A stretch of DNA of 64,000 nucleotides from Paenibacillus sp. E222. Lineage in GTDB: Bacteria; Bacillota; Bacilli; Paenibacillales; Paenibacillaceae. Below are positions 1-9,055 of the stretch, piece by piece; the stretch's first letter is position 1, and the number at the start of each line of letters is the position of its first letter. The notes under the pieces were generated by a model, which had not been told where the DNA came from, did not search any database, and worked only from the letters and a program-made list of their open reading frames with translations. The position numbers and the translations under genes were made by a program. The stretch covers positions 1,364,001-1,428,000 of the forward strand of contig NZ_CP058552.1 in the NCBI RefSeq assembly GCF_013401555.1, read 5' to 3'.

Positions 1-2
1 GC

Positions 3-1082
3 AATCTCAAAGTACATGGCAGAACGACAGGACAACGGCCGCCCTTAACTTTGTTTTGGACCGGAAGTGCGGTTGAACTTAATGCAAAAGCTTCTGAGTT
101 GTGGGTGGAGATCGAGTCCGATTATGACCTGTATGAACCTTGGATCAGCATTCTGATTAACGGTGTCCCGGTGAGCAGACAGATGTTAACGGCGGGTAGG
201 TATTGGATCTGTGTATTCCGAGGAATGAACGAGAATGTGGTGAAAAATGTACGCATCGTCAAAGATGTACAGGCCATGAATGGAGATCCGGGCTGTTCCT
301 TGCAGATTCATGCGGTGAAGTCCGATGGTGTCTTCGTACCTGTAGAGGAAAAACCGTACAAGATTGAATTTATCGGCGACAGTATTACATCCGGAGAAGG
401 TGCAATTGGAGCCAAGACAGAAGAGGATTGGATTCCGATGTGGTTCAGTGCCATACATAATTATACGGCTATGACAGCAGAAGCGCTGAATGCAGAATAC
501 CGCGTCATCTCGCAGAGCGGCTGGGGTGTGCTGACGAGTTGGGATAACAATCCGAATGCAAATATCCCTGATTATTACGAGCAAGTCTGTGGATTGGTGA
601 CCGGAGATAAGAACGCAGCACTTGGCGCAGGGGACAAGCATGATTTTAACTCCTGGCAGCCGGATGTAGTGGTCGTTAATCTGGGAAGCAATGATGGAGG
701 GGCCTTTCAAACCTCGGCGTGGCAGGACCCCGTTACCGGAAAGGTGTACAAGCAACGCCTGAACGAAGACGGCACTTACCATGAAGAGGATCTGGCTGCT
801 TTTGAGAATGCCGTGACCCGATTCTTGACCCAACTTCGAAAAAACAATCCAGAAGCGCATCTTGTATGGGCATACGGCATGCTTGGATTCCCGATGATGC
901 CAGCGATTTATCGTGCTGTTGACGCTTATACGAGACAGTCCGGAGATACGAAAGTCTCGGTGATACAGCTTCCCAATACGACCGAGGAGACGGTAGGCGC
1001 CAGAAGTCATCCGGGTGAGTTATCTCATCGAAAGACTGCTGATGCGTTAGCGGAGTATCTAAAGGGAATTTTAAAATTTTAA
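3..1082 (+). CDS. SGNH/GDSL carbohydrate esterase (CE2-like), 5' end cut by window
   Basis: The frame is open to the left edge, so the true start lies outside the window; the first in-frame start-like codon (TTG at 51) is not a credible start. The N-terminal part (through about residue 110) resembles the beta-sandwich domain of CE2 acetyl esterases (GRT near the edge, then FWTGSAVEL). The SGNH domain follows: block I with the nucleophile in IEFIGDSITSGEG, the conserved Asn in VVNLGSNDGG, and the catalytic His in SHPGELSH near the end. Family members remove O-acetyl groups from xylan or other sugars. No signal peptide can be judged because the start is missing. A hairpin terminator follows directly. 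The fold is certain; the substrate is inferred. Confidence 0.85.
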   Translation, partial: NLKVHGRTTGQRPPLTLFWTGSAVELNAKASELWVEIESDYDLYEPWISILINGVPVSRQMLTAGRYWICVFRGMNENVVKNVRIVKDVQAMNGDPGCSLQIHAVKSDGVFVPVEEKPYKIEFIGDSITSGEGAIGAKTEEDWIPMWFSAIHNYTAMTAEALNAEYRVISQSGWGVLTSWDNNPNANIPDYYEQVCGLVTGDKNAALGAGDKHDFNSWQPDVVVVNLGSNDGGAFQTSAWQDPVTGKVYKQRLNEDGTYHEEDLAAFENAVTRFLTQLRKNNPEAHLVWAYGMLGFPMMPAIYRAVDAYTRQSGDTKVSVIQLPNTTEETVGARSHPGELSHRKTADALAEYLKGILKF

Positions 1083-1099
1083 TTTACATTTGAAATCGG

Positions 1100-1143
1100 A
1101 AGAGCCAGACCTCTCTTGAATTAGAGGGGCCTGGCTCTTAATT
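1100..1143 (+). terminator. Rho-independent terminator after the esterase
   Basis: Inverted repeat AAGAGCCAG (1100-1108) / CTGGCTCTT (1131-1139) with further pairing inside, followed by a short T-containing tail, 18 nt after the esterase stop. Confidence 0.75.
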
Positions 1144-1183
1144 TAGTGCGCCTTGTACATCGGAGGAGATGTTTATACTACGG

Positions 1184-1717
1184 TTACTCCCCTTGTACCT
1201 GATAGCGAATCGAAATGATCTGTCCCAGCGTCTGCGTATGAATCATTTTGAAATGAGTTGGTACAGTCCCTGTTGGAAACAGGGGGATTCCTTTGCCAAG
1301 AACCTTAGGAATAATGGCAATCTCAACCTCATCGAGCAGTTGCTGTTCCAGAACGGCTTGCACCAGCTGGCCTCCGCCAACAATCCAAATGTCACCGCTG
1401 GAGTCCTGCTTCAATCGGGGAATCAGGTTCTCCACAGCCTCGTCCGTAAATTGTACATGTGGTGCAGGGGCTTGTTTGGAACGGGAAAGTACATACGTCG
1501 GGCGATCCGCATAGGGGAAATCCTCTGACAGCTTGAGCACCTCTTCATACGTAAGACGTCCCATGACCACCGATCCAATCGTTGAATAGAACTCGCCATA
1601 CCCGTTATCGCCACCATCGCCTTCCACATCGAACAGCCAATCCACCGAACCATCCGGTCTTGCAATGTACCCATCCAGACTCATCGCAATATATAACACG
1701 ACTTTATTGTTAGACAT
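1184..1717 (-). CDS. dihydrofolate reductase family protein (RibD C-terminal-like)
   Basis: A 177-residue protein of the RibD-C/DHFR-like superfamily (YyaP/YwjB type). It starts VVLYIAMSLDGYIARPDGSVDWLF, the typical first strand and helix, and carries GSVVMGRLTYEEV and DIWIVGGGQLVQAVLEQ, the glycine-rich NADPH-binding segment. The ATG at 1717 is chosen because a GGGAG ribosome site lies 6-10 nt upstream; an open frame extends further upstream but has no initiation signal. The gene is divergent from a WYL-domain regulator, a pairing that suggests local control. The members' physiological substrates are mostly unknown, so a general NADPH-dependent reductase is all that can be said. Confidence 0.85.
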   Translation of the reverse strand: MSNNKVVLYIAMSLDGYIARPDGSVDWLFDVEGDGGDNGYGEFYSTIGSVVMGRLTYEEVLKLSEDFPYADRPTYVLSRSKQAPAPHVQFTDEAVENLIPRLKQDSSGDIWIVGGGQLVQAVLEQQLLDEVEIAIIPKVLGKGIPLFPTGTVPTHFKMIHTQTLGQIISIRYQVQGE

Positions 1718-1736
1718 ATCAATCGCTCCCTTCTGA

Positions 1737-1764
1737 AATGTATGATACACTCCAACTATGACAA
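1737..1764 (-). promoter_or_regulatory. candidate sigma-A promoter for the DHFR-family gene
   Basis: On the minus strand TTGTCA (1764-1759) and TACATT (1742-1737) are separated by 16 bp and lie 20 bp before the start codon. It occupies the short divergent gap to the WYL regulator, so regulator binding here could act on both genes. Confidence 0.4.
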
Positions 1765-1791
1765 ATGTTGACGTAGTTAGGTGGGGTGAAT

Positions 1792-2700
1792 ATGAATAAT
1801 CGAAAACTCGCATTGATGCGACTCATGGATTCGAGAAAGAAATTTACGGCTCGTGAATTGGCGGAGCGTTTTCAGGTGTCGATCCGTACGATCCAGCGAG
1901 ATCTGAATGATCTGCAGGAGCTGGGCTTTCCTTTGTATACGGAGGTTGGAGTGAACGGGGGTTACCGAGTACTTCCTAATCGAATTTTGCCACCTCTTCA
2001 ACTCACACAGCATGAGGCTTTGGGGTTGTTTATGATGATTGAATATTTGGAGAACGTCCCGGATTTTCCGTATGGATCGATTCGTGAGCATCTCGCCGAG
2101 GAATATTATTCAACTTTGCCTCAGGATGTACAGGATCTGATTACACGGATGAGGCAGCACATTACGTTCCTTCAACATCATGCTGTACAGGCCGAGGCAT
2201 TAACAACAGAGATATTAGGCGCAGCAGTAGATAAAAGAGAGATTGAATTTATATATCATTCCCGGCAGGGACATAAAACAGTACAGGTCTTCCCCATCGG
2301 CATCTATTACGATCACGGGTATTGGTATATGCCGGCCCGGAGGAAGGATCGGGTGCTGTTGTATCGGGTGGATCGCATGCAGGAGCTGGTTATGCTGGAT
2401 TCCATCGACGAGTCGGTTCCTAGTTTGCAAGAATGGTTGAATTTCAAGGAAGAGAGAGAAAGCATAGAAGTCGTGCTGCAATTCACGGATTTTGGGGCGA
2501 GACTGGCAGGGTCAGATGTACTGTTCAAGTCGGTTGAAGGTAATGAATGGCGAGGACTGGTTCCGCATGAGGAGTTTCCTTTTACAGCGCGGAAGCTGCT
2601 CTCCTATGGGCCTGAAGTGAAGGTGATTGAGCCGCTGGAGCTGCAACAACAAGTGAGAGAGATGCTGGAACGGAGTTTGAATCAGTACAATACGTTGTAA
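1792..2700 (+). CDS. YafY-type transcriptional regulator (HTH_11 + WYL domain)
   Basis: About 302 residues. The N-terminal winged HTH (about residues 5-60) has FTARELAERFQVSIRTIQRDLNDLQELGFPL, typical of the DeoR-like HTH_11 fold. A WYL ligand-sensing domain occupies about 140-225, with the variant motif HGYWYMPARRKDRVLLYRVDRMQEL, and a WCX-like C-terminal extension follows. ATG 1792 is preceded by GGTGGGG; GTG 1786 is an alternative start two codons earlier. WYL regulators respond to ligands (nucleotide or DNA-derived in known cases). Divergent orientation to the DHFR-family reductase 75 bp away suggests it controls that gene and itself. Confidence 0.88.
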   Translation: MNNRKLALMRLMDSRKKFTARELAERFQVSIRTIQRDLNDLQELGFPLYTEVGVNGGYRVLPNRILPPLQLTQHEALGLFMMIEYLENVPDFPYGSIREHLAEEYYSTLPQDVQDLITRMRQHITFLQHHAVQAEALTTEILGAAVDKREIEFIYHSRQGHKTVQVFPIGIYYDHGYWYMPARRKDRVLLYRVDRMQELVMLDSIDESVPSLQEWLNFKEERESIEVVLQFTDFGARLAGSDVLFKSVEGNEWRGLVPHEEFPFTARKLLSYGPEVKVIEPLELQQQVREMLERSLNQYNTL

Positions 2701-2867
2701 AAGGATATCGCGTTCTCATATGGAACATATATATAAGAGTACCATGAAAACAGCTTATAATAGGATTTACTGAATGGGGGGCTACCATGATTCAATTCAT
2801 AAGAAGTTTCACGATCCGCTCTATGCAGAGTCCATGCGATGAACAACGGCGGTTGTTTGTATAGAGC

Positions 2868-2898
2868 TTGAAATTCATTTCCGCCACACCCGTATAAT
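2868..2898 (+). promoter_or_regulatory. possible promoter for the CD3324-family gene
   Basis: TTGAAA (2868-2873) and a perfect TATAAT (2893-2898) with a long 19-bp spacer lie 70 bp before the start at 2969. A short open frame at 2787-2864 with a G-rich Shine-Dalgarno-like sequence also lies in this gap but has no recognisable product. Confidence 0.35.
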
Positions 2899-2968
2899 GC
2901 GTATAACAAGTGTTCATCGGTTGACTCTGCTGCCTTAAAGATTTTAACTTTTAAGGAGCGGAGCAAAT

Positions 2969-3235
2969 ATGAAATATATTAACGCAGACACCATCTTTCC
3001 GGAATCATTGCTAAAGGAGATCCAGCGCCACATCCCTGGTGGATTGGTGTATATCCCCAAACCGAAGGAAGCCCATCAAAAGTGGGGCGAGAATTCAGGC
3101 AGCCGGATGGTTTTGAAGCAAAGGAACGATGAAATCCGCCAGCTATTCGCTGCGGGCATGTCCATTGACCAACTCATAGAGCAATTTTGTTTGTCCATCG
3201 ACAGTATCAAGAAAATTGTATATTCCAAAAAGTGA
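2969..3235 (+). CDS. CD3324 family protein (Mor-like HTH)
   Basis: An 88-residue protein matching the small CD3324 family of Firmicutes: the N-terminal motif YINADTIFPESLLKEIQRHIPG, then GLVYIPKPKE, then a C-terminal helix-turn-helix (NDEIRQLFAAGMSIDQLIEQFCLS..SIKKIVY). These are thought to be small DNA-binding proteins related to the phage Mor activator; no target is known. AAGGAG lies 9 nt before the ATG. It is a single-gene unit closed by a hairpin terminator. Confidence 0.82.
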   Translation: MKYINADTIFPESLLKEIQRHIPGGLVYIPKPKEAHQKWGENSGSRMVLKQRNDEIRQLFAAGMSIDQLIEQFCLSIDSIKKIVYSKK

Positions 3236-3247
3236 TTTAAGGCTTAG

Positions 3248-3279
3248 AGCTGCATTCGAGAAATCGAATGTGGCTTTTT
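3248..3279 (+). terminator. Rho-independent terminator after the CD3324-family gene
   Basis: AGCTGCATTCG (3248-3258) pairs with CGAATGTGGCT (3264-3274) through one G-U pair, followed by TTTTTG. Confidence 0.7.
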
Positions 3280-3395
3280 GTGCAGGATTTGGATTAAATA
3301 ATTTGTTGCCTATATTGTGCAGGAGAAGACCAATACAATGAGATTACAGAACGTTTACTAACAAAACAGTACACTAGCCATGGGGGGAGTTACAT

Positions 3396-3941
3396 TTGAA
3401 AATTGACGTGCAGATAGCGCATAACAACGAGTCATATATCATCAAAAATATGTATCCTTTATACCTTCATGATTTATCCGGACATTATGGGCTGGATGCA
3501 GAACACACCCCGAATCAACACGGGATTTTTGAAATGGGTGATGATTACAAAACGTTGCAAGATCAATATGATGTCCAGAACATATGGTGGGAAAAACCGA
3601 ACGTTCTCTATACATTTTTGATTAGAGTAGATGGCGTACCAGCAGGTTTTGTATTTGTGGCTACTGCGCCTCATTGTTCGGCAGACACCGATTTCTTTGT
3701 ACATGAATTCTTTCTGATGCAGCCATTCAGAGGTATGGGGATTGCAGAGAACGCTGCAAAAGAGGTATTCCGGAGATTTCGGGGCCGATGGGAGTTGTTC
3801 ACGAATCCTTCAGAGAAAAATAAAGTGGGTCAACACTTTTGGCGTAAAACCGTATCGAACTATACCCAGGGAAATTATAAGGAGCTGCTGGACCAAACCC
3901 ATGATGGTAAAAAGGTGATCTTTAGATTTTCAAATCGTTAA
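3396..3941 (+). CDS. GNAT family N-acetyltransferase
   Basis: A 181-residue protein with the GNAT fold: an acceptor region at the N-terminus, central strands in LYTFLIRVDGVPAGFVFVATAP, and the acetyl-CoA pyrophosphate loop FLMQPFRGMGIAENAAKEVFRRF (R/Q-x-x-G-x-G/A). It starts at TTG 3396 with GGGGGAG about 6 nt upstream; no ATG fits. The substrate is not predictable. It stands alone, in the same direction as its neighbours but with separate spacing. Confidence 0.8.
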   Translation: MKIDVQIAHNNESYIIKNMYPLYLHDLSGHYGLDAEHTPNQHGIFEMGDDYKTLQDQYDVQNIWWEKPNVLYTFLIRVDGVPAGFVFVATAPHCSADTDFFVHEFFLMQPFRGMGIAENAAKEVFRRFRGRWELFTNPSEKNKVGQHFWRKTVSNYTQGNYKELLDQTHDGKKVIFRFSNR

Positions 3942-4189
3942 TCGTTATTTTAGATACTTTAGTTTTATTATGTTTAAGGGCCAAAGGAGTAATCCGGTGG
4001 GCTCTTTTTTTGTTTATGGATATTTCTACGCATTTAACCCGCAGCATTCGCAAGGTTTGTCCTATCGGAATATGATATAGCATGCCAAGGTCGCCAATCT
4101 TCATTATTCTTCATCATCGTTTCATCGACTGCTTCTTCAAATGTGGATTCTATACTGAGCTCAGAAATCAAAATTGGGGGTAGGACAGC

Positions 4190-4747
4190 ATGGAATGGTT
4201 ATCTTTTTTTAATCAGTACATCCAGGGTCCACGATGGATTGGGGCGATTGCCCCCAGCTCAAAATATTTAGCAGCGAAAATGGTGAAAGACATCGCATTT
4301 GACCGTGCATCCTGCATTGTGGAATATGGGCCGGGCACGGGGGTGTTTACGGAAATGATGCTTGCGAACATACAGTCAGGGACGCTCCTGATCCTGATTG
4401 AAAACAACGCCCGTTTCTGCCAGTTGCTGCGCAAAAAGTACGGTCATCTTCCGAATGTACACATCATTCATAATTCTGCCGTGCATGTCGATCAGCACAT
4501 ACGACAATACGGACTGAACAAGGTTGATTACATTGTATCCGGACTGCCTTTTGCGAGTCTGCCTACGGAGGTTTCACTGGACATTTTAGCTAAATCAAGG
4601 CAATATTTGAAACAAGATGGCAAGTTCATTACTTTTCAGTACACGTTACTTAAACGAGGATTACTCAAGCAATTTTTCGAAAACGTAAGCATGACAAGGG
4701 TCTACCGTAACCTGCCGCCTGCTTATGTATTCAGCTGCAGCCGATAA
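4190..4747 (+). CDS. class I SAM-dependent methyltransferase, phospholipid N-methyltransferase/KsgA-like
   Basis: A 185-residue protein with an N-terminal leader WLSFFNQYIQGPRWIGAIAPSSKYLA typical of the PmtA-like group, SAM motif I in IVEYGPGTGVFTEMML, and the motif IV variant YIVSGLPFASLP, as in rRNA dimethyladenosine transferase-like enzymes. Relatives methylate phosphatidylethanolamine or other lipids; function here is inferred. ATG 4190 has a GGGGGTAGG ribosome site. A strong terminator follows, and the next gene is convergent. Confidence 0.8.
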   Translation: MEWLSFFNQYIQGPRWIGAIAPSSKYLAAKMVKDIAFDRASCIVEYGPGTGVFTEMMLANIQSGTLLILIENNARFCQLLRKKYGHLPNVHIIHNSAVHVDQHIRQYGLNKVDYIVSGLPFASLPTEVSLDILAKSRQYLKQDGKFITFQYTLLKRGLLKQFFENVSMTRVYRNLPPAYVFSCSR

Positions 4748-4768
4748 CAATGACGAATAGTAGACAGA

Positions 4769-4816
4769 AGAGGCTACATCTTCAGTTGTGAGTTCTGAAG
4801 AAGCAGCCTCTTTTTC
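4769..4816 (+). terminator. Rho-independent terminator after the methyltransferase
   Basis: AGAGGCT (4769-4775) / AGCCTCT (4805-4811) with inner pairing TCTTCAG / CTGAAGA and a TTTTT tail. Confidence 0.8.
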
Positions 4817-4853
4817 GAGAAGTAGATGCTCATTCTCATCTCCGAGTGCTAAA

Positions 4854-6722
4854 CTAAAAATCGCTTCGCCCAAACGTGGCGTCACCCTTCACCGTTGCGC
4901 TGCTGGAGGCATTGATGGCATCCAGCTGCAATACATAGTCGTAATGCCGGATGTAATATCCGGGCTGGCTGTACGACTGGAGGGATACTTTGGAGCTGTC
5001 AGCCCAGCCGGGGCTGCTCAGGAAGGTGGCATCTCCTTTGTAGGTGGCGGTATCCGTGTACGCTTCAAGTACGATTTTGTTGCTGGCATTGCGCTTCAGG
5101 AAGTAGCCAGGAAAGTTGATGGACTCCAGGGAGGTGCCTGTAGAGCTGCCCAAGCCGGGCACAACGCGGAAATGGGAATCCAGTACAGGTGAGACGTTGG
5201 CGTCGATCCGTGCAGTGAAGTTGGAATGACGGATGTACCGATCCGGATAATTGAAGGAGCTGAAACGGCTGTAATTTGTCGCATCAGGTGTTGCTGGGCC
5301 TAACATTTTGACCTCATGCAGGGTTGGGATGTACCAGTTACCCGGATTGTTCCACAGGACAGCATTGACCATATTAATACGCACATAACGGGCGGTAAAA
5401 TGAACAGCGTCGGTCGTAAACCCATAGGTGGTGTTGCTGGTTCGGTCCAGCGTGGAGTAGTTGACGCCATCGTTGCTGATCTCAATTTTGTACTTATAAT
5501 AGCCCTCCGAGCCTTTATACATAAACCAGGAGATATCGATCTCCGTGATGGTCTTCGGTGCGCCGAAATCGACCTGCCACCAGGCTGGCCAAGTATTGGA
5601 CGATGCTGCCCAAGAAGTCTGATAGTTGCTGTCATTAACATTGGATGCAGATGAGCCGGAGGCTATGGAGATGGCGGTAGCTGTTTTGCCTTGGGCGTGA
5701 TTAACAAGAGAAGGTGGCGTTACCGTGCCTTTTACAGCATCGATATTCCACTCTTTGTACCATTCCAGTGAGGCGGTTCCGTTTGAATCATCTAAGGTTA
5801 AAGGAAGCCAGATATGTTTATGTTCACCAAGATTGAGTGGATTCCAGCGGTCGCCCATATAAATATAAGATGTGGTGCCGCTGCCTGTAATGGTGGCAAT
5901 ATCATGGATCTGGGAGCCGAAGGCCGATGGATTGCCATAAGGTGTAAGAGCGGACCATGGGCCTGTCATAGACGATGTGGTTGCATACGCGCCCTGGTTT
6001 GGATACCAGCCAGCAGCCTGGGAGGTGAAGAGGTAGTAACGATTGCCCTTTTTCACAACGGCAGGAGCTTCACGATAGGCGTTCTCGAATTGCCAACCCA
6101 CAAAGGATTCCACACCGGTATAGCTGGCGTTCATTTTGAAAATAGCCATGGTATCATTAGCCCCGCCATTCTTGCGGGATGCTGTGATCAGATAACCTGT
6201 ACCGTCTGTATCTATAAAAACAGTCATGTCTCGTGACTCGTAATCCAAAGGCCGAAAACTTCCCTCATACGTGTATTTACCGTTTGGTGTGCTACTCGTT
6301 GCTACCGCGACCCGTCCCAGATTGTAATCTGTACCGTTCTCGTAATGTGCCCATAGCACATACTGCTTTGTGGCGGCGTTGTAGATGACTTTGGGACGTT
6401 CGATTTTGCTGGAGGCCAGCTCGGTGGCTGAATCCTTGGTCAGGATGGCATTGCTGAACGTCCAGTTCTTCAGATCGGTTGAAGTATAGACATTAACGCT
6501 GTCAAACTTGCCGCTGACCGCATGCTCGCCATACCAGTAATACGTGCTGCCGACTTTCAGAATGTTTCCGCTATTGGCCTGAATGGGATTGCCTGCGGTA
6601 TCCAGCCAATCGGAACCGTTGGTGATCGTCACGCTTGCCGCGCTGGTCCGCTCGGGATGAAGGCCAAACATGGTTAGCGTGAGCGCGAAGACCAGAAACC
6701 AGACTGCTTTCCTGTTGCCCAT
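4854..6722 (-). CDS. secreted GH43-family glycoside hydrolase with CBM32 and CBM42 modules
   Basis: A 622-residue secreted enzyme. The signal peptide is about residues 1-29, ending in TSAA. The GH43 five-blade propeller covers about 32-340 (WLDTAGNPIQANSGNIL, YYWYGEH, APAVVKKGNRYYLF). An F5/8-type-C/CBM32 domain covers about 345-475 (WWQVDFGAPKTITEIDISW). A C-terminal AbfB/CBM42 arabinose-binding domain covers about 480-622 (RYIRHSNFTARID, GYYIRHYDYVLQLDA). The N-terminal motif resembles the subfamily that includes exo-beta-1,3-galactanases, so galactan or arabinogalactan side chains are a likely target; arabinofuranosidase activity is the alternative. ATG 6722 follows AGGAGG by 8 nt. Confidence 0.88.
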   Translation of the reverse strand: MGNRKAVWFLVFALTLTMFGLHPERTSAASVTITNGSDWLDTAGNPIQANSGNILKVGSTYYWYGEHAVSGKFDSVNVYTSTDLKNWTFSNAILTKDSATELASSKIERPKVIYNAATKQYVLWAHYENGTDYNLGRVAVATSSTPNGKYTYEGSFRPLDYESRDMTVFIDTDGTGYLITASRKNGGANDTMAIFKMNASYTGVESFVGWQFENAYREAPAVVKKGNRYYLFTSQAAGWYPNQGAYATTSSMTGPWSALTPYGNPSAFGSQIHDIATITGSGTTSYIYMGDRWNPLNLGEHKHIWLPLTLDDSNGTASLEWYKEWNIDAVKGTVTPPSLVNHAQGKTATAISIASGSSASNVNDSNYQTSWAASSNTWPAWWQVDFGAPKTITEIDISWFMYKGSEGYYKYKIEISNDGVNYSTLDRTSNTTYGFTTDAVHFTARYVRINMVNAVLWNNPGNWYIPTLHEVKMLGPATPDATNYSRFSSFNYPDRYIRHSNFTARIDANVSPVLDSHFRVVPGLGSSTGTSLESINFPGYFLKRNASNKIVLEAYTDTATYKGDATFLSSPGWADSSKVSLQSYSQPGYYIRHYDYVLQLDAINASSSATVKGDATFGRSDF

Positions 6723-6749
6723 TACACACACCTCCTAATATCGGTCCTT

Positions 6750-6764
6750 TGTGAAGCGTTTACA
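6750..6764 (-). promoter_or_regulatory. cre-like half-consensus site upstream of the GH43 gene
   Basis: On the gene strand TGTAAACGCTTCACA matches the CcpA cre consensus perfectly in its first ten bases and then departs by about one base. It lies 28-42 bp before the start codon. Carbon catabolite control of a plant-polysaccharide hydrolase would be expected. Confidence 0.4.
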
Positions 6765-6882
6765 TATTTAGTGTAATTAAAATGGAATCTTGTACAAGTG
6801 AACAATGTGTACCCTGATGAACAAATGGAACTTTATCCCGAATATAGCGGGGATAGCGAGTAATTTTATCTCATTTCAATAT

Positions 6883-6924
6883 ATAAAAAAGAGGATAGTC
6901 GACTTATAAAATAAGCCACTATCC
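6883..6924 (-). terminator. Rho-independent terminator after dbpA
   Basis: Read on the minus strand, GGATAGT (6924-6918) pairs with ACTATCC (6899-6893), with an inner CTTAT/ATAAG pair, then a TCTTTTTT tail. It lies 38 nt beyond the dbpA stop. Confidence 0.75.
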
Positions 6925-6961
6925 CTTATTGAATAACACTCTATTTTAACGGGTTCAAAAT

Positions 6962-8407
6962 CTATTTATGACCTTTGCGAACCTTGAGCTGCATTTTCTT
7001 GATCGTTGTATTCTGCATTACCTCAAGCACAAGTGGTCCTTTGCCGTTCAGAATTTCCACATCGGTTACATTATCCAGAATGGTAATAATCCCGATGTCG
7101 TCTGCAGTGACGCCTTCAATCTTGGCGATGGTGCCCACGAAGTCTACCGCACGAAGTTTCTTTTTCTTGCCTCCGTTGAAGTTCAGCTTCATGATCTGTT
7201 GGTTCAACTGTTCACGCTTGTCCTTTTTGCGATCAGGCACGATTTTCAATCGCTTCTCGAACTCTTCCCGGCGACGGTCCACAGCTTCCTCGGAAGGAGC
7301 TTTAACGACAGGGATCTCAAATCCGATATACGATTCGATCTCGGCCAGGCGTCTGCCATCCTTCGGGGTAACCAAAGTAAAGGCTTTACCTGTTTTACCT
7401 GCGCGACCCGTACGGCCTGTACGGTGTACGTATCCCTCTTTTTCCAAAGGAATATCGTAGTTAATGACATGGGTAATATTCGTGATATCAATCCCGCGCG
7501 CGGCTACATCCGTTGCAATCAGATAACGGAATTGTCCTCTTCTGAATGCATTCATCACTTCGATGCGCTCATCTTGTTCCATGCCTCCGTGGATGCGATC
7601 CGCTGGATAATCGAGATCAGCCATGACCCGGAACAGTTTATCCACGTTCTCCTGCGTACGACAGAACACGATACAGCTATCTGGGTTTTCAACAATAAAC
7701 AGGTCCTGAAGCAGCGCCGTTTTGTTCACCTCTGGCACGTGAATCACGGCATGTTCAATCGTGGCTGTGGTAAGACCACTTGCCTTGATCTCAATCTCGA
7801 CCGGATTGTTCATGTATTTGCGTGACAGCTTGGCTACATCTTCAGGGAACGTCGCGGAAAATAACATCGTCACTCGCTCACTAGGCAGTGCTTGAATAAT
7901 GGATTGCACCGTCTCGATGAAGCCCATGTTCAGCATCTCATCGGCCTCGTCAATGACAAGGTATGAGATCCGATCCAGCGGCAGGGTGCCACGTTCGATA
8001 TGGTCCAGTACCCGTCCAGGTGTGCCTACAGCGACATGTGTTCTTTGTTTTAACTCGGCTTTTTGAACATGAAAAGGAGACTGACCGTATAGTGCGGTTG
8101 CTTTAATACGCTTAAAGCGTCCGATATTGGTAATGTCTTCGTTCACTTGCAAAGCCAGCTCGCGGGTTGGCGTGAGAATCAAAGCCTGGGGTTTATTTTC
8201 GTTCCAATCTACCAGCTCACAGACTGGAATGCCGTAAGCGGCTGTTTTCCCGCTGCCTGTTTGGGATTTGACCACAAGATCTTTATTTTCAAGGGCGACT
8301 GGAATAACTTTGGTTTGAACCTCCGTTGGAGTTTCATAGCCCAGGCTATCCAGCGCTTTTACGATTTCTTCGCCAAGTCCATAATCTTTAAATTGTTGCT
8401 TACTCAT
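6962..8407 (-). CDS. dbpA: ATP-dependent RNA helicase DbpA (YxiN type)
   Basis: A 481-residue DEAD-box helicase of almost the same length and sequence pattern as Bacillus subtilis DbpA/YxiN. Motif I is SQTGSGKT (48-55), followed by [18 protein letters not shown] and motif [12 protein letters not shown]. The C-terminal RNA-binding domain (about 405-475) includes [20 protein letters not shown], which in this family recognises hairpin 92 of 23S rRNA. Role: 50S ribosomal subunit assembly in the cytoplasm. The leader upstream (8408-8520) can form small hairpins (GCTTATATGTAAGC; ATCGCAAAATGCGAT), which may matter for cold induction, but this is inference. Confidence 0.95.
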   Translation of the reverse strand: MSKQQFKDYGLGEEIVKALDSLGYETPTEVQTKVIPVALENKDLVVKSQTGSGKTAAYGIPVCELVDWNENKPQALILTPTRELALQVNEDITNIGRFKRIKATALYGQSPFHVQKAELKQRTHVAVGTPGRVLDHIERGTLPLDRISYLVIDEADEMLNMGFIETVQSIIQALPSERVTMLFSATFPEDVAKLSRKYMNNPVEIEIKASGLTTATIEHAVIHVPEVNKTALLQDLFIVENPDSCIVFCRTQENVDKLFRVMADLDYPADRIHGGMEQDERIEVMNAFRRGQFRYLIATDVAARGIDITNITHVINYDIPLEKEGYVHRTGRTGRAGKTGKAFTLVTPKDGRRLAEIESYIGFEIPVVKAPSEEAVDRRREEFEKRLKIVPDRKKDKREQLNQQIMKLNFNGGKKKKLRAVDFVGTIAKIEGVTADDIGIITILDNVTDVEILNGKGPLVLEVMQNTTIKKMQLKVRKGHK

Positions 8408-8658
8408 CGTTAACCTCTTTTACGTTAGTTTTGAATACAGGGGCGTTTGGAATCGCATTTTGCGATATGCTTACATATAAGCATTGCACCGTACATTTAT
8501 CGTATACCTCTTCATTATACTCTATATATAGGTGCGCTAACGGAGTAATTGCTATGAGCATCTAGTTTAATGCTGCCAAACTTCATTTTCTGAGAAAAAT
8601 TATGCGGCTGTACTTATGGGAATTGCATAAATTCCTAAGGGTGAAGGTGTATCAAGTC

Positions 8659-8672
8659 GTTTCACGTGAAAC
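8659..8672. other. parS-like centromere site (ParB/Spo0J)
   Basis: GTTTCACGTGAAAC is a perfect 14-bp palindrome identical to the core of the Bacillus parS consensus (TGTTNCACGTGAAACA); only the outermost T and A are replaced by C and G. It is intergenic, between dbpA and a lipoprotein gene. A second such site is at 57266-57279. Confidence 0.55.
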
Positions 8673-8698
8673 GAAATGTATCGGACTCAATACCTTTT

Positions 8699-9055
8699 TT
8701 AATGAATAACCATCTTCAAGGCTGTGGTCTGCGGGGGAGAAGATTTGGCGATAGACGGACCTGTCCACACTTCAGCCCTGCGTCCAACCAATGTTGCATC
8801 CAAAGGGGCAGTGACGGTTTCACCATTAATGATAAGTTCGGCATTTGTATGAAGAGAAATCAAGACGGATCCTGATTTATTACCGTTATCTTCTTCATTA
8901 TCGATGAGGACCTGTCCCTTTTCTTCAACAAAATCCGTGATCACCCCGCTAACAGGAGCTGTCCCTTCCTCCTTTTCTGCTGATTCTGAAGCGCATCCTA
9001 GCGTTAACAGAAGCAAAACGAGCGGTAATAGGGATAAGCTTCGTACAATGGACAT
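8699..9055 (-). CDS. small lipoprotein with DUF3221-like domain
   Basis: 118 residues. An N-terminal lipoprotein signal ends in the lipobox LTLGC (Cys about 21), followed by a compact beta-rich domain (VSGVITDFVEEKGQVLIDNE, ISLHTNAELIING, VGRRAEVWTGPSIAKSSPPQ), the pattern of DUF3221/YobA-like proteins related to OB folds. Membrane-anchored, function unknown. GAGGTGAG lies 6 nt before the ATG. It is convergent with nothing close and appears monocistronic. Confidence 0.75.
   Translation of the reverse strand: MSIVRSLSLLPLVLLLLTLGCASESAEKEEGTAPVSGVITDFVEEKGQVLIDNEEDNGNKSGSVLISLHTNAELIINGETVTAPLDATLVGRRAEVWTGPSIAKSSPPQTTALKMVIH

Noticed and set aside
186..1010. Long open frame antisense to the esterase
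   Set aside because: No ribosome site, no recognisable domain, and it lies wholly opposite a gene with clear catalytic motifs.
2787..2864. 25-codon open frame with G-rich upstream sequence before the CD3324-family gene
   Set aside because: No similarity, no conserved leader-peptide codons and no attenuator structure; left as spacer.
3965..4015. Possible terminator after the GNAT gene (GGGCC...GGGCT before a T-run)
   Set aside because: The two G-rich segments are not complementary, so no stable stem forms.
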